This document shows, one piece after another, positions 20,606-30,333 of a stretch of 64,000 nt of DNA. Under the pieces are notes generated by a model. It saw nothing but the letters and a program-made list of their open reading frames with translations. It was not told the DNA's origin and searched no databases. Source of the DNA: Muricea muricata (Eukaryota > Cnidaria > Anthozoa > Malacalcyonacea > Plexauridae); contig OY979717.1 in assembly GCA_963855995.1 (NCBI GenBank), positions 14,837,960 through 14,901,959 of the forward strand. The letters run 5' to 3'. A program made the position numbers and the translations under genes. The first letter of the stretch is position 1. The number at the start of each line of letters is the position of its first letter.

Positions 20606-22165
20606 CTTTTTGAAATAGATTTCGAGACAAACGTAAGCGATAAAAGTTTTATTGAAGAACGTTTTGAAGCCATAATGGCCTCATTATCAAGTTCAAATAA
20701 CAAACATAGATAATTTTTACAGTTAAAACATAGGCGGCCCAATTCAGTGTGTAGTTTCATATAGAGGTCCTGATCTCTATATGAAACTACACACTGAATT
20801 GGGCCGCCTATGGTTAAAATTGTTTAAATGACGTTTACAAATGACGTTCACAAATGACATTAAATCAATTGCCTAAGTTAATAAGTTTGAATTTGTGCGC
20901 TAAGACGCGCCAAAATACAATATATATGAGTATAAACAGACAAACAGATAAAACTAAGACAAAGACAGACAATCTAAACTAAAATACATAAAATATTTAA
21001 GCTAAGTAAATAACTTAGCACGTATCGAATCTGATTGTTTGTTCATTGATGGTCGTGTCTTCTATAAAGAGCATTTCAAACAACAGACACTCGAACTTGC
21101 TTCGACATTTTTTTTAGTACTTTGAAGCAACCATCGACTCTCGCTGTATTTTCTCCATGCTCTATTATGTGTTGACCAATCATGGACCTCTTGTGCTCTT
21201 CAATGCGTTGCTTTAAGTGTCGGCATGTATAGCCGACATAATCTGCGTCACACAGATCACATTGAATTTTGTACCCAACGCACTGTCGATTCACAAGAGG
21301 TGCGTTCGTTTCTTCGATGTAGAATTCTTTGGCGATCTTTTTGCTCGAGAAGACTGGTTGAATTCTTGTACCAACGAGATTGCATAGGCTATTAAGCTGT
21401 CTCCTCAACACGTCAGCTGATTTCTGACTCTTGAATGGAACTCGCAATCGCAACACACTCTCTTTTTCTTCCTGATTTACGGGGGCACTTTCTGTTGTGG
21501 TTTGATGTTTCTTGTTGATAAATCTCGAAAATATACTATCTAAGAGACCAGGAGGATATCGAAGACGAAGAAACACTTCTCTCAGTCGCTCACATTCCTC
21601 CGTGAAATACGTCCACGTAGATGATAGCCGGAATGCGCGACTCAACCTGGTGACAACAAGGGCTTTCTTGTAGTTCATATCAACATTACTGTCGAAATAA
21701 AGCAACAATCCAGTGTTCGTGGGCTTGATGTAGACCTTCGTTTCGAGTCGATCATCGTTTTTGATTAATTCTGCGCCAAGGAGTGGTAGTTTGCCTTCGA
21801 CTTAGATTTCCATTGTGAACTGTTGGGAAGGATAGCAGTTGTTGAGGGTTGACAGGAATTTATTTGGATCCATGATTCCATGATGGTGAATTTGTTGATT
21901 GATAAGGGTTTCAATCTTTCATCCAGCCATTTTGCCAACAAGAAATTGTAAGTTCCTGTCGCGGATAGTACTGGTTGTATTGATAGTTGAGGTTTATGGG
22001 TCTTCCCCTTGTCTTCGGTCTCTCGAGTGAAACTGGTTTGAATTTTTCTTGGTCCTTAACACACGCTTCACTTAGTAGTTTCGTGTATTCCGACTGGTCC
22101 ATAACAACAACACCAGTCTCTTTGTGTTGCAACGAGAAGAAGTAAACGAAATTTACCACGAAATT
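20600..22165 (-). pseudogene. Penelope-like element, left copy (degenerate)
   Basis: On the minus strand the frame 21708-21076 holds the end of the RT and a GIY-YIG endonuclease: CDLCDADYVGYT, then LKQRIEEHKRS and IIEHGENTARV. RT plus C-terminal GIY-YIG is diagnostic of Penelope-like retroelements. Upstream (22159-21911) is the region with VVVMDQSEYTKLL. Compared with the right copy it has lost an in-frame block equivalent to 22731-22860 and a larger block spanning much of the RT core, so it cannot encode an active enzyme. Its 3' flank (20600-20720) matches that of the right copy. Confidence 0.8.
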
Positions 22166-22204
22166 CAGCGGAATTATTCAACACTAAGATACGTATGTTC
22201 TCTA

Positions 22205-24470
22205 CAGTCGATTAGAAATCTCAACAAGGATTTGTACATCGTGTTATGAAAGTTCACACCAAGAAGATTGCGACGATGTTATCACGAGAAACGGATGTTG
22301 ATGTACATAGTAAGAACATTTCCTCGTATCGATTGTCCTTCTTCGAAAAATTAGTCTTGTGTAGGGGATTGAAATTCGCTGTTCCTACTCGTGTTTGCCC
22401 AAAAGAAGTCCAAGCATCTTTCGAAAGTTTATACCATAAACTTGAACCTAGTCTTCCAGAAGACAAAAAGGAACTGACAGCAACAACTCTCCGTTCAATC
22501 GCACTGAATTACATTGTATCCAAGCACACAACACCACCAAAATCCCAGTTAAGAGTTCTGAATCAACTAAAGAAACGGAATGACATTGTCATCACGAAGC
22601 CAGACAAAGGGACTGGTGTTGTTGTTATGGATAAGTCGGAATACACGAAATGACTAAGTGAAGCATCTGTTAAGGACCAAGAAAAATTCAAACCAGTTTC
22701 ACTCGAGAGACCGAAGACAAGGGGAAGACCAGTCAAGAACTACCATCCACTGTTGCCGAAAGAGAAACAGCTTCAAACCAGCGTACGGAAAATTCTGCCA
22801 GAGAGAGAAGCGGACAGCGTGTGCCCCAAAGGATCCCGCTTGCTCACCTCTATGGGCTACCTAAGACCCATAAACCTCAACTATCAATGCGACCAGTACT
22901 ATCTGCGACAGGAACTTACAATTTCTTGTTGGCAAAATGGCTGGATGAAAGATTGAAACCCCTATCAATCAACAAATTTACCATCATGGAATCATGGATC
23001 CATTAAAGTTCGTTGAAAAAGTTCGTAGCAAGAAAGTCGATGCAGATGAAATCTTAGTGTCTCTTTACGAACGTTCCCGTTGATGAAACCATCAAGATTT
23101 CAGTCGAGAAAGCCTTCAAAAATAACTGACTTAACAAGACCTACAAGTTAAACCTAAAGAGATCTGATCTAGAGGCACTGTTGAACTTGGCGGTGAAACA
23201 TCAGTTGTTCCAGTTCGATGGCAACTTATATGAGCAAGTGGATGGAGTCGCTATGGGTTCTCCACTTGATCCATTGCTAGCAAATACGTTCGTGTGTTCG
23301 CTTGAGAAACGACTGGTTAAGCAGAAAAAGATGCCTTCTTTCTACCGACGATTCGTGGATGATTCTACCACAAAGCAATCTAGCGTAAAGTCAGCAAATG
23401 AATTCCTGTCAACCCTCAACAACTGCTATCCTTCCCTACAGTTCACAATGGAAATTGAAGTCGAAGGCAAACTGCCATTCCTTGGCGCAGAATTAATCAA
23501 AAACGATGATCGACACGAAACGAAGGTCTACATCAAGCTCACGAACACTGGATTGTTGCTTCATTTCGACAGTAATGTTGATATGAACTACAAGAAAGCC
23601 CTTGTTGTCACCACGTTGAATCGCGCATATCGGTTATCATCTACGTGGAAGTATTTCACCGAGGAATGTGAGCGGCTGAGAGAAGTGATTTATCAACAAG
23701 AAACATCAAACCACAACAGAAAGTGCCCCTGTAAATCAGGAAGAAAAAGAAGGTGTGTTGCGATTGCGAGTTCCATTCAAGAGCCAGAAATCAGCTGACG
23801 TGTTAAGGAGACAACTTAATGGCCTATGCAATCTCGTTGGTACAAAAATTCAACCAGTCTTCTCGAGTTCCGTACAAATTCAATGTGATCTGTGTGACGC
23901 AGATTATGTCGGCTATACTTGCCAACACTTAAAGCAACGCATTGAAGAGCACAAGAGGTCCATGATTTGTCAACACATAATAGAGCATGGAGAAAATACC
24001 GCGAGAGTCGATGGTTGCTCAAAGTACTGAAAAAATGTTGAAGTAAGTTCGATGTTGTTTGAAATGCTCTTTATATAAGACATTCGACCATCAATGAACA
24101 AACAATCGGACTCGATACGTGTTAAGTTATTTACTTAGCTTAAATATTTTATGTATTTTAGTTTAGATTGTCTGTCTTTGTCATAGTTTTATCTGTTTGT
24201 CTGTTTATACTCATATACATTGTATTTTGGCGCGTCTTAGCGCACAAATTCAGACTTATTAAACTAAATTGACTTGCGCAATTGATTAAATGTCATTTGT
24301 GAACGTCATTTGTAAACGTCATTTAAACAATTCTAACTGTAAAAATTATCTATGTTTGTTATTTGAACTTAATAATGAGGCCATGATGACTTCGAAACGT
24401 TGTTCTTCAATAAAACTTTTATCGCTTACGTTTGTCTCGAAATCTATTTCAAAAAGTTTGTTGATAAAGA
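22205..24470 (+). pseudogene. Penelope-like element, right copy (degenerate)
   Basis: N-terminal region at 22246-22653 (TKPDKGTGVVVMDKSEYTK, then a stop), a thumb/linker region with frameshifts at 22658-23006, RT at 23181-23700 with GVAMGSPL and the catalytic FVDD where YxDD is usual, and GIY-YIG at 23860-24020 (CDLCDADYVGYT). There are several stops and frameshifts, and the endonuclease is shortened just before its start relative to the left copy. Penelope-like elements insert by target-primed reverse transcription and are often found in inverted or tandem partial copies, which fits the head-to-head pair here. Confidence 0.8.
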
Positions 24471-24755
24471 TTCCCTTATAGATAGTCGAGAAAAACAAAA
24501 GTTTGCTTGTGTTTCTCCACGGGTTTTTTAAATTAAATTTAAAACTTTTTTTCTGAACTTGAATTTCATTCGCCAAATAACTTTGCTTTCTATGATAAAC
24601 TATTTCCAAAATATGGTTATTCTGAAAGACCACTTGCTATAATTTCTAGGGCCATGGGAAAGCCGTACTAATAAAATAATCGGCCGAAAATATGAAATTT
24701 TCACATGAGATGATGCACATTTTTTTTTGTTTTTATACGGAATTCAGTGAATTCG

Positions 24756-25519
24756 AATGGCAGTGAATCACGATAGATGACAGTGAATGACAGTAGATGA
24801 CAGTAAATGACGATAGATGACAGTGAATAACGATAGATGACAGTAATTGACGGTAGATGACAGTGAATGACAGTAGATGACAGTGAATGACAATAGATGA
24901 CAGTAAATGACGATAGATCACAGTGAATGACGGTAGATAACAGTGAATGACAGTAGATGACAGTGAACAACGGTAGATGACAGTGAATGATGATAGATGA
25001 CAATGAATGACGGTAGATGACAGTACATGACAGTAGATGATAATGAATGACAGTAGATGACAGTGAGTGATGGTAGATGACAGTAAATGACGGTAAATAA
25101 CGATAGATGACAGTGAATGACGGTAGATGACAATGAATGACAGTGAATGACAGTAGATGACAGTGAATAATGATAGATGACAGTAAATGACGGTAGATGA
25201 CAGTGAATGACGGTAGATGACAGTGAATGACAGTAGATGACAGTGACTGACGGTAGATGACAGTGAATGACAGTAGATGACAGTGACTGACGGTAGATGA
25301 CAATGAATGACGATAAATGACGGTAGATGACAAAAAATGACAGCGAATGACTATAGATGACAGTGAGCGACAGTAGACGACAGTGAATGACAGTAGATGA
25401 CAGTAGATGACAGTGAATGACGGTAGATGACAGTGAATGACAGTAGATGACAGTGAATGGCGATAGATGACAGGGAACGACGATAGATGACAGTGAATGA
25501 CGATAGATGACAGTGAATG
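24756..25519 (-). repeat. Minisatellite array, right arm, part 1
   Basis: About 76 copies of the same 10-mer read on the minus strand (GATGACAGTG/AATGACGGTA form on +). It is interrupted at 25519 by the Gypsy insertion and resumes at 29847. Open frames of 207-283 residues here are repeat artefacts. Confidence 0.9.
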
Positions 25520-25663
25520 TGTAGCATTTGGGGTGCAACACTTTTGGGACACCTGTGTTAGGGAGTGTAGATCCCAGGACTTTATGAAGGATAGTGGAAT
25601 TCGTTGTGTTTTAATAAAGGTGTAAAAGAATACTTTTACGGGCTGTTAGTAATATACTGGGCA
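25520..25663 (+). repeat. 5' LTR of the Gypsy element
   Basis: Starts TGTAGCATTTGG and ends ACTGGGCA, giving the TG...CA ends of an LTR. It contains AATAAA in its second half. At 144 bp it is unusually short for Ty3/Gypsy. It is identical to the 3' LTR except for one extra C near position 34. Confidence 0.92.
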
Positions 25664-25666
25664 AAT

Positions 25667-25684
25667 TGGTGACCCCGACGAGGC
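25667..25684 (+). other. Primer-binding site
   Basis: TGGTGACCCCGACGAGGC lies 3 bp after the LTR. The leading TGG is complementary to the CCA end of a tRNA. The tRNA identity was not determined. Confidence 0.7.
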
Positions 25685-25729
25685 GACACACGAACTTACG
25701 TACTTTCGTGCAATCCAGTCAGCCAAAAC

Positions 25730-26524
25730 ATGTCTGATAACGAAGCTGAGGCCCCTGACACTGCAGCAACACAAGCAAACGCTACCGGTCACAGCGTCAC
25801 CGACATCGCTGCTGTAGCTCTGAAACTTCCTCCGTTCTGGTCCGCCGATCCTCAGGTATGGTTTGCTCAAGTAGAATCGCAGTTTTTCACTCGCAAAATT
25901 ACCAATCAAGACACAAAATTTCACCACATTGTCGCTTCCCTTCCACCGGAAGTCGCTGTTGTTATACGTGATCTTATCATCAACAAACCGCCTGATCATG
26001 CTTATGACGCGCTGAAAACCACACTAATACGCCGCACAGCGGCCAGTCGTACGAAGCGGTTGCAGCAGTTATTGTCTGCTGAAGAATTAGGCGACCGTAA
26101 GCCTTCTCAACTTCTACGTCGATTCGAGCAGCTTCTTGATGGCACCAGTAGTGACCATCCATTGATACGAGAGGTGTTTCTACAACGGTTACCTGGAAAT
26201 GTACGACAACTCCTTACAGCCACCACGACTGAGGAGACGCCCCTCGACGAGTTGGCTCAGAAAGCTAATAGGCTCATGGACGTTCCATCCCACAACATCG
26301 GCACCATTCAGCCTGACACCCATACCCTCGCGACACTCCATGCCGAGCTCCACGACCTCAAACAAACGATGGCAGCTTTTACAAAACGTCAAGACCAACC
26401 TTCCGCAAAGAAACCACAAGAAGAAACCGACAACTCCTCATCTAATCTATGCTGGTATCACCGCCGCTTTGGGTATAAGGCACGCAAATGTACATGCTCG
26501 GGAAACGAGCAGGTCGGCAAGTAG
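25730..26524 (+). CDS. Gag protein of the Gypsy element
   Basis: Intact frame of 264 residues. It begins [10 protein letters not shown] and carries a capsid-like helical region ([20 protein letters not shown] near residues 30-50) typical of this group's gag. The C-terminus holds a nucleocapsid-like cysteine/histidine motif ([14 protein letters not shown], about residues 240-253), a variant knuckle rather than the standard CCHC. Gag forms the particle that packages the element RNA. The frame ends at 26522-26524, after a -1 slippery site that leads into pol. Confidence 0.9.
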   Translation: MSDNEAEAPDTAATQANATGHSVTDIAAVALKLPPFWSADPQVWFAQVESQFFTRKITNQDTKFHHIVASLPPEVAVVIRDLIINKPPDHAYDALKTTLIRRTAASRTKRLQQLLSAEELGDRKPSQLLRRFEQLLDGTSSDHPLIREVFLQRLPGNVRQLLTATTTEETPLDELAQKANRLMDVPSHNIGTIQPDTHTLATLHAELHDLKQTMAAFTKRQDQPSAKKPQEETDNSSSNLCWYHRRFGYKARKCTCSGNEQVGK

Positions 26525-28512
26525 CGACGGCGACCATGCTGACCAATGTTAGGAGCCGTCTCTTTTTTGTAACAGACAAGTTTTCCCGGAAACAATTTTT
26601 AGTTGACACCGGAGCGGAAGTAAGTGTTATCCCCCCTTACATGACTGGCCCGCCTTTACAACCAATTAGCATTGCCTTAGAAGCGGCAAACCACAGCAAA
26701 ATCAAAACTTATGGTAAACGTTCACTAACTCTGAACCTTGGCATATGCCGTAAGTTGTCCTGGGATTTTGTTGTAGCTGATGTAAAATTCCCTATCATCG
26801 GCGCTGATTTTTTACGTTATTATGGCCTATTGGTTGATGTGCGGCATAATACCTTATTGGACGCCACTACATTCCTGAGTGTTCATGGCACAGTTTCCAA
26901 AGTGTGTTCTGTTAGTCCTATTCTGGTCGAGCCACCTAAATCTGAGTACCTTGACATCCTCAACGAGTTTCCAACTATCCCCCAACCCGTCACGCAAGAA
27001 AGAAGTGTCAAACGCAACATTACCCATCATATTGTGACTAAGGGCCCACCAGTGTATTCGAAGCCTCGCCGTCTGGCCCCTGAGAAGCACAAAATTGCTA
27101 AATCAGAGTTTGATAATCTCTTGGCACTCGGAATCATTGCCCCTTCCCTGAGCTGTTGGGCCTCCCCTTTGCATATGGTCCCCAAAAAGGCTCCAGGCAC
27201 ATGGAGGCCATGTGGGGACTACCGAGCTCTAAATAATAATACGGTTCCTGATCGCTACCCTATTCCCCATATCCAAGATTTTACATCTAACTTACATGGG
27301 GCGACAATTTTCTCGAAGATCGATTTGGTCCGGGCTTATCATCAAATCCCAGTGGACCCAAAAGATATTCACAAGACTGCAATTACCACGCCATTTGGCC
27401 TTTTTGAGTTCAAGCGAATGCCATTCGGCCTTCGCAATGCTGCCCAAACGTTTCAAAGATTTATGGATCAAGTTGTGCGAGGACTTGATTTTGTATACGT
27501 TTACATTGATGATTTATTAGTGGCTAGCTCCTCCCCTGAAGAGCACGAACAGCACCTTCGCCAGCTTTTTGCGCGCCTTGCAGAGTATGGTTTGGTTATT
27601 AACCCTGACAAGTGCGAATTTGGCAAATCGGAACTCACTTTCCTGGGCCATCACATTAGCAAGGATGGCATACTTCCCTTGCAAGAGAAAGTGCAAGTAA
27701 TCCTCGATTTCTCCCTCCCCTCGTCCACCAAAAAGCTCAGAGAGTTTTTGGGACTTGTCAATTTTTACCACCGATTTATCGACAACTGCGCCACACTCCA
27801 GGCACCACTCATCGCCTTGCTGACTCGGGCAGATCAACTAAAATCAAGGCCACAGTGGACAGAGGAGCTGGAGACAGATTTCAACAAGCTTAAACAAGCT
27901 TTAGTAGCGGTTTCGCAGCTTATCCATTGGCACCCATACGCTGAAACCAGCTTAGTTGTGGACGCCTCGGATGTCGCAGTGGGGGCAGTACTCCAGCAAA
28001 AGATCGGTGGTGCATGGCAACCCTACGGGTACTTTTCCAAGAAACTCAAACCAGCAGAAACCCGGTATAGTACTTTTGGGCGTGAGGAATTGGCAATATA
28101 CTTGACCATCAAGCATTTTCGCCATTTACTAGAAGGTCGCCCATTTTACGTGCTGACCGATCACAAACCCTTGACTTTTGTCTTTAACCACAATTCGGAC
28201 AAATATACGCCAAGAGAGACCCGACAATTGGCATACATCGCAGAGTTTACGACCGATATTCGCCATATCCACGGCAAGGATAACACAGCCGCTGATGCCC
28301 TTTCACGACTTCAGGTCAACGCCGCTAGCTCATCAACGTCTTCCCTGGATTATGACAAACTGGCAAATGCTCAAGCAGAAGATCCTGAAATCCAAGAGAT
28401 TCTTCAAGCTAAGAACTCTATACATTTCACGAAGGTCAACTTGCCAATGACGGACAAACCGGTGTTGTGCGATGTATCTACGGGAAACCCCAGACCGTGG
28501 GTGCCCAAATAA
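26488..28512 (+). CDS. Pol: protease, reverse transcriptase, RNase H
   Basis: Open in the -1 frame relative to gag, so the initial ATG at 26488 is unlikely to be the true start. Protease active site DTGA at about residues 40-43. RT with [14 protein letters not shown], the [11 protein letters not shown] block and catalytic YIDD at about 339-342. RNase H with [20 protein letters not shown] and a C-terminal ADALSRL. Domain order and motifs are those of Ty3/Gypsy. The frame is closed by TAA at 28510-28512, directly upstream of the integrase and in the same frame, so this stop truncates what should be one polyprotein. Confidence 0.93.
   Translation: MYMLGKRAGRQVATATMLTNVRSRLFFVTDKFSRKQFLVDTGAEVSVIPPYMTGPPLQPISIALEAANHSKIKTYGKRSLTLNLGICRKLSWDFVVADVKFPIIGADFLRYYGLLVDVRHNTLLDATTFLSVHGTVSKVCSVSPILVEPPKSEYLDILNEFPTIPQPVTQERSVKRNITHHIVTKGPPVYSKPRRLAPEKHKIAKSEFDNLLALGIIAPSLSCWASPLHMVPKKAPGTWRPCGDYRALNNNTVPDRYPIPHIQDFTSNLHGATIFSKIDLVRAYHQIPVDPKDIHKTAITTPFGLFEFKRMPFGLRNAAQTFQRFMDQVVRGLDFVYVYIDDLLVASSSPEEHEQHLRQLFARLAEYGLVINPDKCEFGKSELTFLGHHISKDGILPLQEKVQVILDFSLPSSTKKLREFLGLVNFYHRFIDNCATLQAPLIALLTRADQLKSRPQWTEELETDFNKLKQALVAVSQLIHWHPYAETSLVVDASDVAVGAVLQQKIGGAWQPYGYFSKKLKPAETRYSTFGREELAIYLTIKHFRHLLEGRPFYVLTDHKPLTFVFNHNSDKYTPRETRQLAYIAEFTTDIRHIHGKDNTAADALSRLQVNAASSSTSSLDYDKLANAQAEDPEIQEILQAKNSIHFTKVNLPMTDKPVLCDVSTGNPRPWVPK
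26500..26535 (+). promoter_or_regulatory. Programmed -1 frameshift signal between gag and pol
   Basis: The heptamer GGGAAAC (26500-26506) lies in the gag frame as G GGA AAC, the exact X XXY YYZ arrangement for a -1 slip. Pol is open in the -1 frame across this point, and gag terminates 16 bases later. After a 5-base spacer, GGTCG (26512-26516) can pair with CGACC (26531-26535), a possible stimulatory stem. The heptamer type is an established -1 slippery sequence; use here is inferred. Confidence 0.8.
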
Positions 28513-29667
28513 TTTAGAAGAGCAGCCTTTCTCTCCTTGCACGAATTGTCCCATCCAGGGATAAACGCCACCCGGAAGCTCGTCGTATCCCGTTTTATTT
28601 GGCCCAAGATTAACGTTGATGTTCGACAATGGACAAAAGAATGTTTGGCATGCCAACAGGCAAAGATACATAGGCATACAGCTACCCCTCTCGGACGATT
28701 CGAACTGCCGAACAGTCGGTTTAGTAACGTCCACATAGACCTCGTCGGCCCACTTCCTCCATCCAACGGTTTCACATACCTGCTCACGTGCATCGATCGT
28801 TTCACACGGTGGTCAGAAGCAATTCCTATTAGCGACATCTCAGCCTCAACCGTTGCCAAAGCCTTCTTGTCGGGTTGGATGGCCCGATTTGGCGTACCAT
28901 CTACAATTACCACCGATCGCGGAGCACAGTTTACGTCACAGCTGTGGCAGGAACTTACTCGCTTGCTCGGGACAAAGCACATCCGCACGACAGCTTATCA
29001 TCCCATCGCCAATGGGATAATCGAGCGTTTTCATCGTCAATTGAAAACCTCTCTCAAGGCTAAATTAACATCCAACACGTGGGCAGACTCGTTGCCTTTG
29101 GTACTCCTGGGCTTACGCAGTGCGTACAAAGACGACCTTCAAGCGTGCACGGCCGAACTTGTCTATGGTACCACGTTATGCCTCCCGGGACAATTCTTTG
29201 ACGCCTCCGCCCGTAGCTCAGTTAATCCTACATCCGACTTGGTCTGTAAGCTCAAACAGACAATGCAAAAGCTCCAAGCTACGCCTACGAAACTGCACAC
29301 CCGAACCACATACGTGAGCAAGAAATTAGACACGTGCACTCATGTTTTCGTCCGACAAGATCATGTGCAAAAACCGTTAGACATGCCATATAAAGGTCCA
29401 TATCGAGTTATACGCAGAGCGCGCAAGTATTTTATACTGGACCTGGATGGGCGACGAGATAGTGTCTCCTTAGATCGGGTAAAACCAGCATTCATTGATC
29501 ATTCATGCGACGATCGAGACGACTCAAGGGCAGGGGATGCCGACCCTCAGTTGGTGGATCCGGAGACACCAGGACTTGTGACTGCGCAAGCCGGAGAATT
29601 TCCCCTCTTGCCTCACACAACAAGATCAGGCAGAACTGTACATACACCAAAACGTTATGCAACATAA
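28513..29667 (+). pseudogene. Integrase part of pol, cut off by one in-frame stop
   Basis: Continues in the pol frame immediately after the TAA at 28510-28512. It has the zinc-binding H-H-C-C module (HELSHPG to CLACQQ), then the catalytic D,D,E residues in [21 protein letters not shown] and [12 protein letters not shown]-terminal domain runs to [12 protein letters not shown]. Nothing else is broken, so this copy seems to have been intact until recently, or the stop is a sequencing error. Integrase would join the cDNA to the host chromosome. Confidence 0.9.
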
Positions 29668-29681
29668 GGTTGCAAGACACT

Positions 29682-29696
29682 AGAGGGGGGGGGGGG
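29682..29696 (+). other. Polypurine tract
   Basis: AGAG followed by a run of G (12 in all), ending 3 bp before the 3' LTR. This is the expected plus-strand primer site. Confidence 0.8.
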
Positions 29697-29699
29697 TAT

Positions 29700-29842
29700 T
29701 GTAGCATTTGGGGTGCAACACTTTTGGGACACTGTGTTAGGGAGTGTAGATCCCAGGACTTTATGAAGGATAGTGGAATTCGTTGTGTTTTAATAAAGGT
29801 GTAAAAGAATACTTTTACGGGCTGTTAGTAATATACTGGGCA
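29700..29842 (+). repeat. 3' LTR of the Gypsy element
   Basis: 143 bp, identical to the 5' LTR apart from one missing C. It is followed by the resumed minisatellite. Confidence 0.92.
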
Positions 29843-29846
29843 AAAA

Positions 29847-30090
29847 TGACGATAGATGACAGTGAATGACGGTAGATGACAGTAAATGACGGTACATGAC
29901 AGTGAATGACGGTATATGACATTAGATGACACTAGATCACAGTGAATGACAGTTGATGACAGTAAATGACGGTAGATGACAGTGAATGACGATAGATGAC
30001 AGTCAATGACGGTAGATGACAGTAAGTGACTGTAGATGACAGTAAATAACGGTAGATGACAGTAGAGGACAGTGAATGACGGGGAATGCC
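29847..30090 (-). repeat. Minisatellite array, right arm, part 2
   Basis: About 24 copies of the same 10-mer in the same orientation as 24756-25519, from which it is separated only by the Gypsy insertion. It passes directly into the right terminal repeat of the composite element. Confidence 0.88.
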
Positions 30091-30333
30091 AGTGGATAAT
30101 TAACATTAAATAACTGGCACAGTGAAGGCTGTGTAGCTTACTGTAGTTTATTAATAGTATTGCATAGTACTGATGGGTTACACAGGGTACCAGTAGATAA
30201 CAGTTAATGACGGTGTACATCTATTGATATGCAGGGTGTTTGTCGTATATTCGCATGCGTAGAACATGGAATTATTGCCCGCGTTTTTGACTGAACCTGT
30301 CCTCTCTTTGTAGTCTCTGCTCTTTGTCATAAC

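Larger units (their letters stand above)
25520..29842 (+). mobile_element. Full-length Ty3/Gypsy retrotransposon, very young
   Basis: Order: 5' LTR, primer-binding site, gag, pol (protease, RT, RNase H, integrase), polypurine tract, 3' LTR. The 144- and 143-bp LTRs differ by a single-base indel only. It splits the minisatellite array; AATG is found on both flanks (RAATG: GAATG before, AAATG after, allowing the LTR to end CAA). Coding capacity is complete except for one in-frame stop between RNase H and integrase. The codon use and GC content are visibly higher than in the surrounding DNA. Confidence 0.93.
18416..30326. mobile_element. 11.9-kb composite inverted-repeat element, hAT-like ends
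   Basis: The left end CAAAGAGTAGAGACTAC (18416) matches, reverse-complemented, the right end CAAAGAGCAGAGACTAC (30326). The 250 bp inside each end also match at roughly 90%. TCATAAC flanks both ends (18409-18415, 30327-30333); read as TCATAACC it is an 8-bp duplication with one shared C. YARNG ends with 8-bp duplications are typical of hAT. Inside, the inverted arms continue through a 10/20-bp minisatellite, a shared AT-rich block (19480-19750 versus 24485-24745) and Penelope-like copies meeting head to head near 22.2 kb. A LINE fragment (19755-20605) and a Gypsy element (25520-29842) are later insertions. No hAT transposase was seen, so it must be non-autonomous. Confidence 0.75.

Noticed and set aside
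24376-24395. Possible hammerhead ribozyme core (TGATGA ... GAAAC) in the Penelope flank, as known in some Penelope-like elements
   Set aside because: The conserved CTGATGA is not met, there is no stem II, and the other copy (near 20660) does not preserve it.
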